In this document: positions 31,499-40,841 of the stretch, in pieces | How the letters are laid out: every line of letters begins with the position of its first letter | Numbering within the stretch: the stretch's first letter is position 1 | NCBI GenBank assembly: GCA_012960505.1 | Contig: DUBC01000016.1 | Span: 248,001 to 312,000, forward strand | Length of the DNA: 64,000 nucleotides | Origin: Verrucomicrobiales bacterium | GTDB taxonomy: Bacteria; Verrucomicrobiota; Verrucomicrobiia; Verrucomicrobiales; DEV007 | Reading direction: 5' to 3' | Notes under the pieces: generated by a model | Database searches by the model: none | Told to the model about the DNA's origin: nothing | The model's input: only the letters and a program-made list of their open reading frames with translations | Translations under genes and position numbers: made by a program

Positions 31499-34400
31499 TT
31501 AGATCACAGCAGGATCTACCCCGATAGTCCCGATAAGGCTGTCCAGATAGGATGGATCTTTAGCACTTTCTAATTTTTCGGTAACTGTCTTTATAGCTTC
31601 TGTTATTTTTAGTCGTTCTTGTTGATCCTTGTAGATTGGATCCGAGGAAAATTTTTCCAGTGATTCCAGCTGTTTTTTAAAGAGTCCTTCATCGACCTGG
31701 CATTTGGCTTTTATCCTTTGCTGATACCAATCACTTTCCAATAAATTCTCCGGTTCGAAGAGAGAACGCAATTCATTACTATTGATGTCATGTCCTTCAT
31801 ATTCTTCAAATGCCATAATGTGCAGGAGAGCCTTGAGTGGGGGACATGCATCATCAATACTACTGTCATCGAAATATAATTTTGCTATTTGTTTCTGAGT
31901 TTCAACGATATTACTCAAGCCGTCACTGAATGCTGCTTTGTCTTGTAGTTCTGGTCGGAGCATTTCTTCTGTAAAAATGCTTCCTGGATCAGCAAAGATA
32001 CGCCCAAAGTATCGGTGAACAAACTTTTCAGTAATTCGGTATCCTAGTCGAGAGGCATCTTTAAACCCTTCTAAATTTGAACATGACTCAAGTAATCCAT
32101 CACGGATCATTATTTTTGGATCTCTTTCGGCGATATGCATCCGTGACCAAACTTCTGGAACAATCAGACTAATGTCATGGTCTACGCGAAAATTAGGTCC
32201 AACATAACCGGCAGCACTAATAAAGTGGGGTTGACGAATAAGTAGAGCAGAAGTTAATGCGTTATTAAGATCGATTATTTGAGAGAGAGGATTAAAGGGC
32301 CCTTTCGTTAAGGCTCCTTCAGATCCAGCACCTGTCGTTGACGGCGATTTACCCGTAAGACTGGCAATGTAATCCATGAACAGCTCAGGTAATTCTTGAT
32401 AATGTAACGGGTTGTAAACTGCTAAAGCGCGAATTCCTAATTTTGGATTTGGTGGATTATGGCGCCGCCCTGGCAGGATTGCATTAACTGGTGTGGCCAG
32501 TGGTTTGTCATAAGCAATTTCTCTATAAAGATGCATGCCTACCTTTGCCAAGTGCTCAGATCGACCATTATGTAGATCTTCTCTATCTTGCAAGTATCGA
32601 GGATTTTGTGATGGTTTTCCGTCTACAATTCTTGGATGAGCAGATGTAACGACAAATTCATTTTCCTTTTTTTTATGAGCCTTTTTTAAAGTGGACTTCA
32701 AAGGCCTTGAATATTTCTCGAAGTGGATAGCGTCTTGTATTAGTTCATCAAGATCTTGCTGATTAAGGGGCTCATAATTTGAGAAAAAGTTTCCTTTTTT
32801 TGAAAAGTCTTTTTCTGCTGCTTTATCATATCCTCTGTGAATTGCATCATCGGGCCTTTGGAAAAAACGATATTCACAATTTTCTATGAATTTATGTGAT
32901 CCTTCTTTTAGTTCAGGGTGGAGCCCATTTTTAAATTGAGTGTTGAGGGTGGCTGATACCGAAATATCATCTTCACGTTGCAACTTTTTAGCAGGAAGAA
33001 AATCTTTTCTGAGGCTGAAAATACGCCAGGATCCGTCCAATTCGTAGCCGATTCTTAGGTATCTCGTAATAACTTTCTCGCCGTTGTATTTTAGTTCGTA
33101 ACCAGACTTCCCATCAATGATGTCTTCAGTGAAGCGGCTGCTCCATTCCTCCCATTCTCCCCAATCTGGTTTATATAGCCTTTTGATGAGGAGGGCCATG
33201 CTGATTGCTGGTTTTGAAATTGAATCAATAAAATCATTATGCTCTTTAGTGAAATCCTCGGAAGGGGTAAGCAGTTTTAATACAGAACCCAATGAACGTT
33301 TTGTGCTGAGTATTGATCGGCTTGTTTTTGCTGTTTTCCTTGGATTAGGATAACGATCCCAGTAATTTTGTTCGAGAATAGTACGAACTTCATCCATGGT
33401 TTTGTTGAAGTCAGGAATTATGATTGACCCCGCAGTCATTGCATCTGACAAAGGCTTTGATATTTCGGATTTTCCTCCTCCCGAAACGGTGCAAGGTTTG
33501 TGGCAGAATGTGCCTTCAGCTTGAGTGCCGACTAGACGCCACCGGCGGCCAGCTGCGGGTCGGTCCAATTCAATCTTATATCCTGATGGATAAACGTAAG
33601 TTTTTTTCTGATGAAGTTTAATAGTGGATTCCGTCTCGTCTTTATTTTGCCAAGTAATTTCTTGGTTTTCCTGATTTATTAGCGCGTTTTCAGGAAGGTA
33701 AATAATGTCATCATAGAAGCTGTCGATGGCATATCCTTCGGGCTGCTCTACCGCAATCCCTGATAAGTTATCTAATGTTTTATGATAAGTGTGTTCTTTC
33801 CCGGCCAGTAATGGGTTTAAAGCGAAGTCTTCTCCATGATCAAATGATGGAAAAGCTATAACGCCTCCAGCATGTTCTTCTTCGCAACCTCCGAGGAGAT
33901 TGCAAGCATAGCTGATCTGTGATTTGACCTCTTTTTTGCAATAACCATAGTAATTATCTGCAATCAGAGTGACTATGACTCCATTTTTATCTCTACAAGT
34001 AATTTTAAATGTTGAACCGTCATTGTAATACTCTGATTCATCTTCCCAGCACATGCGGTCCTTTTTTTGTCGCTCTGTTGCTTCAGATATATGCGGTAGG
34101 CCTAATTCCTTTTTGGTGAGATTGATTAGGTGAGGAGCTAAAATGACACAACCAGTGTGACCGCTCCATCCGTTGGAGTCTAGGGAACTATCATTTTCTG
34201 GAAGGAACGGATCTCCTGCATTACCAAAGATTGATTCAACAAAGTCTAAATTACTGACTAGGTTCCCGGGCACAAAGAAGCGAATTTCCATTGAGCTGCC
34301 ATTTGAAATGCCGGGAATGTCTGGAAATACTGAGGGTCTTAGAAGTAAAGATAGGAATGCCTTTGTCGGAGACTTTTGAGTTGACGTGTAAGGGACCGTT

Positions 34401-35026
34401 AATAATTCATCAGGGGGATTAAGGGCAGCAGATAATAGCCTAGCGAAGGCTTTTTTGGGAACGGATTTTTTGTCTGCTGGAATAGGCAGTCCACCTTCCA
34501 CTACATGGAAAACACCTTGCGTTGTCCGTCTGTCTTTGCTGGGATTGTGACAAACACCTTGAGCCACTCTGTATGAGGAAACAATATTGGATTCGAAGGA
34601 ATCTTTTTCTGAAGAAATGCTTAGTAATCTTGCAATTCCATGTCTCTCGAGGGCGAGAGCTCCTTCTGGTATGAGGGAACCAAGATCTCTCAGATCGTCG
34701 GAGCAATCATCTAAATATTGAAGGAGAAAATTGTTAATGCGTTCGTCAGCGGGACACAAGTAATCAGAGAGCAGTCGGACTCTTTCTCTGAAATTTGCAA
34801 GTAGTGATCGTCCCATTTCGAGAAATGGGTAATCTCTTTCATCTCCGACGATATCAAATCCACGAGCGGATAATTTTAAATTGATGTAGTCTTTGAGTGA
34901 TTTTGTGGATGGATCATTAGAATCATAAGTATTACCGAGACCGAGTTTTTCTTTGGCTTTTTTTGTGTCTAGCATTGAAATTAAGCGCTTAACATTGGAA
35001 TTAAGCAGATTCCATGCAAAAGCCAA
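31499..35026 (-). CDS. Large protein, probable pyrophosphate-dependent phosphoenolpyruvate carboxykinase
   Basis: A 1175-residue soluble protein with no signal peptide or membrane helix. A P-loop-like TVSGGGKSEISK lies at about residues 512-523, reminiscent of the PEPCK kinase-1 loop. Charged conserved-looking blocks include CPADERINNFLLQYL (about 91-105), GGCEEEHAGG (about 378-387) and HPRIVDGKPSQNPRY (about 800-815). Size and these motifs fit my memory of the PPi-type PEPCK family described from Entamoeba and Propionibacterium, which makes oxaloacetate and PPi from PEP, CO2 and phosphate, or the reverse. I could not align it, so the assignment is tentative. The start could also be the methionine at residue 18. 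It is convergent with parE and divergent from the LOG gene. Confidence 0.6.
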   Translation of the reverse strand: MAFAWNLLNSNVKRLISMLDTKKAKEKLGLGNTYDSNDPSTKSLKDYINLKLSARGFDIVGDERDYPFLEMGRSLLANFRERVRLLSDYLCPADERINNFLLQYLDDCSDDLRDLGSLIPEGALALERHGIARLLSISSEKDSFESNIVSSYRVAQGVCHNPSKDRRTTQGVFHVVEGGLPIPADKKSVPKKAFARLLSAALNPPDELLTVPYTSTQKSPTKAFLSLLLRPSVFPDIPGISNGSSMEIRFFVPGNLVSNLDFVESIFGNAGDPFLPENDSSLDSNGWSGHTGCVILAPHLINLTKKELGLPHISEATERQKKDRMCWEDESEYYNDGSTFKITCRDKNGVIVTLIADNYYGYCKKEVKSQISYACNLLGGCEEEHAGGVIAFPSFDHGEDFALNPLLAGKEHTYHKTLDNLSGIAVEQPEGYAIDSFYDDIIYLPENALINQENQEITWQNKDETESTIKLHQKKTYVYPSGYKIELDRPAAGRRWRLVGTQAEGTFCHKPCTVSGGGKSEISKPLSDAMTAGSIIIPDFNKTMDEVRTILEQNYWDRYPNPRKTAKTSRSILSTKRSLGSVLKLLTPSEDFTKEHNDFIDSISKPAISMALLIKRLYKPDWGEWEEWSSRFTEDIIDGKSGYELKYNGEKVITRYLRIGYELDGSWRIFSLRKDFLPAKKLQREDDISVSATLNTQFKNGLHPELKEGSHKFIENCEYRFFQRPDDAIHRGYDKAAEKDFSKKGNFFSNYEPLNQQDLDELIQDAIHFEKYSRPLKSTLKKAHKKKENEFVVTSAHPRIVDGKPSQNPRYLQDREDLHNGRSEHLAKVGMHLYREIAYDKPLATPVNAILPGRRHNPPNPKLGIRALAVYNPLHYQELPELFMDYIASLTGKSPSTTGAGSEGALTKGPFNPLSQIIDLNNALTSALLIRQPHFISAAGYVGPNFRVDHDISLIVPEVWSRMHIAERDPKIMIRDGLLESCSNLEGFKDASRLGYRITEKFVHRYFGRIFADPGSIFTEEMLRPELQDKAAFSDGLSNIVETQKQIAKLYFDDSSIDDACPPLKALLHIMAFEEYEGHDINSNELRSLFEPENLLESDWYQQRIKAKCQVDEGLFKKQLESLEKFSSDPIYKDQQERLKITEAIKTVTEKLESAKDPSYLDSLIGTIGVDPAVI

Positions 35027-35201
35027 TAACTGATACGATTTTTGGATACGAAAAGGATTTGAACTGTTGGTTTTAAGGCATTCCTTACCAATGAAGATAA
35101 ACGGTATAGGGAAAAATGATTTTTAATGTCTTTGGAAATTTTTATCTGAAAAACAACATAGTTACTAAATTTAGCGCGTCCCGATACCATATTTAATTCT
35201 T

Positions 35202-36266
35202 ATGCCAAATGTTCTTCTTTCAGGTCGTGTTGCAGGTGAAAAAGATCCTTCGCGCGAGCCGAGAGCCAAGTTGCTCTATCTTCTCTTCTCTTCGGGTTGG
35301 GACATAAGTAATTCGAATGGAGATCAGTCTGTAACGTTATCAAATATTCAGGATCAGATCATCCGTTCTGACGCCTTTGTGTTCACGCCAGGCGCGACCC
35401 TTGAAGAACTTTTCAAGGCTGTTTCTATATTTGTTGGATATCAGACGATGGACGAAAAACTCAAAGGAAAAGGGACAGTAATCCTTAACGGAGATGATTC
35501 ATGGGATCCTTTTTTTAGTGTTTTGAATCATTTGAGATCATTGGGAACTATTGCGCAGGACTTTAGGGATTTTCTCCTTGCCGTAAATGAGCCGGAAAAT
35601 GTTATAGAGGGTTTGAATAGGGTCCATGAATTAGGAGTCCCCGATCCGGAAAGACATTCTGTTGCTGAAGATCAAACAGATGAAATATATTCTTATGAAT
35701 CTCCTCCCTTAACAGGACAATTAGGAAATGTTTGTGTGTTTTGTTCTGCCAGTATTAAGGATCAGAGTTATCTTGATGATGGTTATGAGCTTGGTCAGCA
35801 AATGGCTGGCTCAGGTTATGGTTGTGTTTCAGGTGCGGGCAAGACCGGAGTGATGGGATCAGTAGTTCGTGGAGCGGTTAATGCTGAGGGTTGGACCGGA
35901 GGATCAAATGTTCCGCACATTATTAGGCTTGAAGGTCTTCCTGATGGATTGTCGAGTTTTTGGCTTAGGTCTGACATTTATACCCGTATGGAAGTGATGA
36001 TTGAAAGATCAGATGCGTTTGTTATTTTTCCGGGTGGAGCAGGGACAGTTCAGGAATTGCTAGCGTTGCTACTGTTAAAGGAATCTAATGATTCCTTGAT
36101 GCGGGGAAAACCCATAATTCTTTTTGATAGGATAGACAGCTCTGGAGTTCATTTCTGGGATCCGTTAATTAAATTATTAGCAAATACGCAATGCTCATCA
36201 TATTTTCGAACCGTCAATGAATTGAATGAGATAATGCCCGCTGTCCATGAAGAGTTAAATCCTTAA
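35202..36266 (+). CDS. Tandem LOG-family (Rossmann nucleotide hydrolase-like) protein
   Basis: The C-terminal half (about residues 175-350) is a LOG/lysine-decarboxylase-like Rossmann domain, with the signature PGGAGTVQE at residues 277-285 and the preceding R-S-D-I-Y-x-R-M. The N-terminal half repeats the pattern in decayed form: S-D-A-F-V at 56-60 and PGATLEE at 63-69, then GKGTVI and WDPFF, matching SDAFV, PGGAGTVQE, GKPIIL and FWDPL in the C-terminal half. The protein is therefore an internal duplication with one intact site. LOG enzymes release adenine or cytokinin from nucleotides; the substrate here is unknown. It is followed after 18 bases by the beta-propeller gene. Confidence 0.75.
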   Translation: MPNVLLSGRVAGEKDPSREPRAKLLYLLFSSGWDISNSNGDQSVTLSNIQDQIIRSDAFVFTPGATLEELFKAVSIFVGYQTMDEKLKGKGTVILNGDDSWDPFFSVLNHLRSLGTIAQDFRDFLLAVNEPENVIEGLNRVHELGVPDPERHSVAEDQTDEIYSYESPPLTGQLGNVCVFCSASIKDQSYLDDGYELGQQMAGSGYGCVSGAGKTGVMGSVVRGAVNAEGWTGGSNVPHIIRLEGLPDGLSSFWLRSDIYTRMEVMIERSDAFVIFPGGAGTVQELLALLLLKESNDSLMRGKPIILFDRIDSSGVHFWDPLIKLLANTQCSSYFRTVNELNEIMPAVHEELNP

Positions 36267-36284
36267 GAACAAAGATCCATACGG

Positions 36285-37391
36285 ATGGAAAAAGAAATTA
36301 AAGAACGACTCCAACGACTTGCATGTGCTCTGATAGATCAGGAAACAGCAAATATTTTTGTGGAGCCTCAAGTTGAGTCTGAAGGATTTTGGTTTGGAGG
36401 AGGTAATATAATTTGTGATTCTGATGACATCTTCTGGTTGTGTGGTCGCTACCGTAATCACGGTGATTCAAGGACCGGAGTCGATTCTGGTGAGCGTGGT
36501 TTTGAGTTAGCCATCTTTTCATCTGATTCAGTTCTGGGTCCATGGGAGAAAAAGAAATCATTTACTAAAAATGAATTGCAAAATGGAAATGATGAAATTG
36601 TTTCCATTGAAGGCGCTTCATTGCTTATTGGGCCTGCAGGCGTTGAACTTTTTTTATCAACGGAAAAAGATAGATCGTATCCTTCAAATTTCATTGATTA
36701 TCAGAAGAAGGGGACCGGAATATGGGATATTGATATAGTTGAATCTGATTCCATCATGGGTCTCGATCCAAACTCAGTTTATACTGCTATTCGCAGCGAT
36801 GAATTAGGATCTCTTCATGTGAAGGATCCAGTAGCATTTCAGATCCCAGGAGATAATGATCAGACAGGGGTATTGTTTTGTAGTCATCCTTATACCTGGG
36901 CCAGTTCAAATACCGGTCTTGCAGTGCGGGGATCTGGACAAGATCAATATAAAATTGAAAACTTTAATGTATTGTCGCGTGGAAATTCTTGGGATGTTGC
37001 ATGTACCCGAATCACAGACCGTTTACCGGTACCTCCTCTAGGTGTTTTTTCAGGCATGTCTCCAATTTCTATATATTTTTATGATGGGGCAGAATGTTTA
37101 CGCTCTCTCGATGAGAGCACCATTGGTGTTTCTAGGCCACGTGGATTTTCTTGTGAAGAAATTGGAGGCATGGCTGCTGGATTTGATCAATCATTTCCGG
37201 AAATCTGCCGAATTTCTTCTCATGAGCCTATGTTTTTATCACCTCATGGAACCGGTTGCAGTCGTTACGTTTCGACACTTATTACTCCGGAAGGGATTTT
37301 GGCTACTTGGCAACAGTCGCAGGAGAACCTTTCTCAACCATTAGTTGGAAATTTCCTTCCCAATCAGCAAATAGAGGAAATATTGTCATAG
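36285..37391 (+). CDS. Beta-propeller protein, glycoside hydrolase GH43/GH130-like
   Basis: The predicted structure is all beta with a repeated blade-like pattern. Supporting elements are FWFGGGNIICDSDDIFWLCGRYRN near residue 31, the S-D-S-V-x-G-P-W-E segment typical of five-bladed propeller glycosidases, and the late HEPMFLSPHGTG and ILATWQQS. There is no signal peptide, so it is cytoplasmic or released otherwise. Candidate acidic residues exist but I cannot name the catalytic pair. It is probably co-transcribed with the tandem LOG gene and followed after 57 bases by trxB. A family name at this level is a guess from pattern. Confidence 0.45.
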   Translation: MEKEIKERLQRLACALIDQETANIFVEPQVESEGFWFGGGNIICDSDDIFWLCGRYRNHGDSRTGVDSGERGFELAIFSSDSVLGPWEKKKSFTKNELQNGNDEIVSIEGASLLIGPAGVELFLSTEKDRSYPSNFIDYQKKGTGIWDIDIVESDSIMGLDPNSVYTAIRSDELGSLHVKDPVAFQIPGDNDQTGVLFCSHPYTWASSNTGLAVRGSGQDQYKIENFNVLSRGNSWDVACTRITDRLPVPPLGVFSGMSPISIYFYDGAECLRSLDESTIGVSRPRGFSCEEIGGMAAGFDQSFPEICRISSHEPMFLSPHGTGCSRYVSTLITPEGILATWQQSQENLSQPLVGNFLPNQQIEEILS

Positions 37392-37448
37392 GAGAATGGC
37401 TCTAACTCGGATTGACCTAGCAGCGATCATCGCCATACTCAAGAGACC

Positions 37449-38372
37449 ATGGAAAAAGTTATTATCATAGGAACAGGATGTGCCGGGTGGACGGCAGCAA
37501 TTTATACAGGCAGAGCGAATTTATCACCGCTGGTTTTGGCAGGAGATCAGCTAGGAGGACAATTAACAACTACGACTGAGGTTGAAAATTATCCTGGTTT
37601 TCCACAAGGGATAATGGGTCCAGAACTCATGATGCATATGCAGGAACAAGCTACAAAGTTCGGAGCTAAAGTAGAATATAAAAAAGTAACTTCCGTAGAA
37701 AAAAATGGTTCAACCTTTAACGTGACTTGTGGTGAAGAACAGTACGAAGCTGAAACTGTCATTGTTGCTACTGGAGCCGCTCCGAGACATCTTGGGATCG
37801 ATGGTGAAGAAAAACTTATCGGGCATGGACTTACTTCATGCGCGACTTGTGACGGGGCTTTTTACAGGGACGTTCCGGTCGCGGTAATAGGAGGGGGAGA
37901 CTCGGCCTGCGAAGAAGCAACATTCCTTACAAGATTTGCTTCAAAGGTTTACTTGATTCATCGTCGTGATGAGTTGAGAGCTTCAAAAATCATGGCTGAT
38001 CGAGCTTTAAGTAATGAAAAAATTGAGCCTGTTTGGGATAGTCAGGTAACTGAATATTTAACTGATGATGATGGAGAAATGCGAGCAGTTAAAGTTTTGA
38101 ATTTGAAGACCAATGATGAAACAAAAATTGAATTAAAGTGTGTTTTTGTTGCTATTGGTCATGTTCCTAATGCTCAATTTCTTGAGGGTCTAGTTGAGAC
38201 AGATGAGAACGGTTATATTACTCAGAGGCCAAGCTGCACTAAGACAAATGTAGAAGGTCTTTTTGCGGCCGGAGATGTTGCTGATCACGTTTATCGACAA
38301 GCGATAACTGCGGCCGGGGATGGTTGTAGAGCGGCTCTGGAAGCGGAACGATACTTAGCTGATCATGAATAA
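37449..38372 (+). CDS. trxB: Thioredoxin reductase
   Basis: This flavoprotein transfers electrons from NADPH to thioredoxin. The FAD-binding [12 protein letters not shown] is at about residues 6-17, the redox-active CATCDG near residue 136, the NADPH-binding [10 protein letters not shown] near residue 152, and the C-terminal [10 protein letters not shown] near residue 270. The length of 307 residues is normal. In the FAD motif the usual G-P-A-G is G-C-A-G, a minor change. It has the same orientation as the LOG and propeller genes. Confidence 0.95.
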   Translation: MEKVIIIGTGCAGWTAAIYTGRANLSPLVLAGDQLGGQLTTTTEVENYPGFPQGIMGPELMMHMQEQATKFGAKVEYKKVTSVEKNGSTFNVTCGEEQYEAETVIVATGAAPRHLGIDGEEKLIGHGLTSCATCDGAFYRDVPVAVIGGGDSACEEATFLTRFASKVYLIHRRDELRASKIMADRALSNEKIEPVWDSQVTEYLTDDDGEMRAVKVLNLKTNDETKIELKCVFVAIGHVPNAQFLEGLVETDENGYITQRPSCTKTNVEGLFAAGDVADHVYRQAITAAGDGCRAALEAERYLADHE

Positions 38373-38537
38373 TAATCAAAAGCCTCTAATTAATTAGCCG
38401 GCATGTTCCAAATATATGCGATTTTGTCTATAATTAGGTCTTTTGATTAATAATTGATGCTTGACCATTCAATATAAATTTCTAGAGAATTATTGTTCCT
38501 CGTTGAGATACACTAATAACTAAGCATTTAAATAATA

Positions 38538-39239
38538 ATGACAAAGAAATTCCCCGCTCTCCTTTCAATAATGATAATGATGCTAAGCTTTGCCTATGCT
38601 GATCATCATGCCGGTTCTCCATTTAACGGTAAAAATCTCAAAGGTTGGTCTACTAAAAAGAAAGCAAAAGGTAAAGATGCTTGGGTAGTTGGTGTTCCCA
38701 GCAAGTCCAAGGAAAATCCAAAAACGCTAAATGCTAGCAAGGGTGGGGGAGCTATGATTAATAAGGTTTCTGGTCATGGGCAGAGCTGGGATATTTATTC
38801 TGAGAAAAAGTGGGGAGGTAAGTTTCGTATTGAGCTGGAAGTGATGGTTCCCGAAGGAGCAAATTCAGGGATTTATGTAATGGGTGAATATGAGGTTCAG
38901 GTCCTTGATAGCTATGGAAAGGCAAAGCTAGGAGGAGGCGATATGGGGGCTATTTATGGTGCTCAACCGCCGAAAGTAAACGCTTGTAAAAAACCTGGTG
39001 AGTGGCAGAAATACGTGATCGATTTTCAGGCTCCTAGTTATGATGAGGGAGGCAAAAAAACAAGTAATGCTAAGTTTATCAAGGTTGAGCTTAACAGTCA
39101 GATATTGCACGAAAACGTTGAAATGAAGGGGCCAACTCCAAGTGGTGTAACTGGAAAAGAAGCTGCAAAGGGCCCAATTATGTTTCAAGGTGATCACGGA
39201 CCAGTCGCCTATAGGAATATAAAAATTAAATCGATCTAA
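38538..39239 (+). CDS. Secreted DUF1080 protein (3-keto-disaccharide hydrolase-like)
   Basis: The signal peptide ends near residue 21 (FAYADHH). The DUF1080 domain begins with FNGKNLKGW and continues with ELEVMVPEGANSGIYVMGEYEVQVLDS, the typical concanavalin-like beta-sandwich core. This family, greatly expanded in Planctomycetota and Verrucomicrobiota, includes 3-keto-glucoside hydrolases that cleave 3-oxidised disaccharides. The next gene encodes a Tat-exported Gfo/Idh dehydrogenase, a family that can make 3-keto sugars, so the two may work in sequence outside the cytoplasm. Confidence 0.85.
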   Translation: MTKKFPALLSIMIMMLSFAYADHHAGSPFNGKNLKGWSTKKKAKGKDAWVVGVPSKSKENPKTLNASKGGGAMINKVSGHGQSWDIYSEKKWGGKFRIELEVMVPEGANSGIYVMGEYEVQVLDSYGKAKLGGGDMGAIYGAQPPKVNACKKPGEWQKYVIDFQAPSYDEGGKKTSNAKFIKVELNSQILHENVEMKGPTPSGVTGKEAAKGPIMFQGDHGPVAYRNIKIKSI

Positions 39240-39314
39240 TCTAATTTTGAACTTTAATAATAATATTTATAGAAGACTTTATATATAAATTCATAACTGA
39301 ACAAACTATTGATC

Positions 39315-40721
39315 ATGCGTAATAAAACCAAATCTATGTCTAAACAATTGACTCGTCGTAAATTTATCAAGTCAGCGGCCGTAACGGGGGCCGCCTCGAC
39401 CCTCGGCATGCCCGCAATCGTCCGGGCGCAAAATCAAAACAGTAAGCTTCAAGTTGGCTTTGTGGCCACTGGTGGCAGGGCCGGAGCACATGTCGGATTT
39501 GCCTGGAGCAATCGCAAAAAATACGGCCTGGAGTGCGTTGCCTTCGCTGAGATTGATAAGAACAGCTGGAAAAATGTTCACAATAATAACGAATGGAAAG
39601 GTGCCAAGGGTTACACCGACTGGCGGGAAATGTTCCAGAACCATACCAAGGAGCTGGATGTCGTTTTCGTGGCCACTCCTGACCACTCCCATTATGCCCC
39701 CTCAATGACAGCTATCAGTAACGGTATCCACTGTTACACCGAAAAGCCTTTGGCATGGTCGGTACGTGAGGCACAAAACCTCACTAAGGCCTATGAGAAG
39801 AATACCAGCGTTGTCACCCAGATGGGTAATCAGGGGCACGCCGGCAACGGATGGCGCCTAGCTTACGAATTTGTGAAGGCCGGTGCCGTTGGGGACATCA
39901 AAGAGTTCCATACATGGACCAACCGCCCGGTCTGGCCGCAGGGTGGAGATAATCCGAAGAAAATTGATGAGGTTCCTGCCAACATTGACTGGGAATCCTG
40001 GATCGGGCCCGCTCCAATGCGTCACTACACCAAGGGTGTCTACCCCTTCAAGTGGCGCGGTTTTGTGGATTTTGGTTCCGGTGCACTTGGCGACATGGCC
40101 TGCCACACCACCGATGGCATTTATTCCATCATGCGACCCGGTTATGCAGCTTCTGCAGAGCCTCTCATGATGACGGGTCCGTGCAAGGGGCAATTCCCTG
40201 CAGGAATGACTTTAAAAGTCGATTACCGTGCTACCAAGGAAACCCCCGCATTCACTACTTACTGGTACGAGGGAAAGAAAAAGAACGGTAAGGACAATAT
40301 GCCGGAAACCCCTGAAGAGTTGAAATCCGAGGGCCGGAAATTGCCACGTACCGGCAATCTTATCATCGGCACTAAGGGAAAAATGCTGGTTACCGGTGAC
40401 TACTGGAACAGCCCGCGAATCATTCCCGAAAGCCGTCAGAGAGAATTCGGCAAGCCTAAGCAACTTCTTGAGCGTTCACCCGGACACCATGATGAATTCA
40501 TCATCGCCTGCCGAGGTGACAAGCCGAGAGAGTACAGCCAGTCGAACTTCAGCTACTCCGGGTTCATGACCGCAAACATTCAGCTGGGTAATCTCTGTGC
40601 GCGTGCAGGCAAGAAAATCGAGCTCAATGAGGCTGGAGTGGTTACCAGCGATCCCTCAATCAACGAACTGGCATGGCGCGTGCCCCGCAAGGGGTGGGAC
40701 GCACTGAAGACGAATATCTAG
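39315..40721 (+). CDS. Tat-exported Gfo/Idh/MocA-family dehydrogenase
   Basis: The N-terminus has a twin-arginine signal, TRRKFIKSAAV, followed by a hydrophobic stretch and an A-x-A-type end (IVRAQNQ). The Rossmann domain carries GFVATGGRAG, and the family lysine motif is YTEKPLAW near residue 140. The C-terminal region contains GDMACHTTDG. It is probably a periplasmic sugar dehydrogenase, as in many planctomycetes and verrucomicrobia. From about 39372 the sequence is clearly richer in G and C than its neighbours, while the first 57 coding bases are AT-rich. A TTG at 39309 and an ATG at 39336 are alternative starts. Confidence 0.85.
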   Translation: MRNKTKSMSKQLTRRKFIKSAAVTGAASTLGMPAIVRAQNQNSKLQVGFVATGGRAGAHVGFAWSNRKKYGLECVAFAEIDKNSWKNVHNNNEWKGAKGYTDWREMFQNHTKELDVVFVATPDHSHYAPSMTAISNGIHCYTEKPLAWSVREAQNLTKAYEKNTSVVTQMGNQGHAGNGWRLAYEFVKAGAVGDIKEFHTWTNRPVWPQGGDNPKKIDEVPANIDWESWIGPAPMRHYTKGVYPFKWRGFVDFGSGALGDMACHTTDGIYSIMRPGYAASAEPLMMTGPCKGQFPAGMTLKVDYRATKETPAFTTYWYEGKKKNGKDNMPETPEELKSEGRKLPRTGNLIIGTKGKMLVTGDYWNSPRIIPESRQREFGKPKQLLERSPGHHDEFIIACRGDKPREYSQSNFSYSGFMTANIQLGNLCARAGKKIELNEAGVVTSDPSINELAWRVPRKGWDALKTNI

Positions 40722-40773
40722 CTTTTTTCTTTAGGAAAAATAAACCGGTGTGCGTTCAGGCGCGTGCCGGTCA

Positions 40774-40815
40774 AAACAAAACACCCGGGTCAATATTGAT
40801 CCGGGTGTTTTGTTT
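40774..40815. terminator. Strong bidirectional terminator
   Basis: Two 21-base arms, 40774-40794 and 40795-40815, are complementary except for one G-U pair, giving a long stem with a minimal loop. The A-rich 5' edge and T-rich 3' edge let it act on both strands, serving the Gfo/Idh gene (plus strand, stop at 40721) and the convergent RlpA-like gene (minus strand, stop at 40842). Confidence 0.85.
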
Positions 40816-40841
40816 GGCGGACCTCTCCTCCCGAGTGAGGA

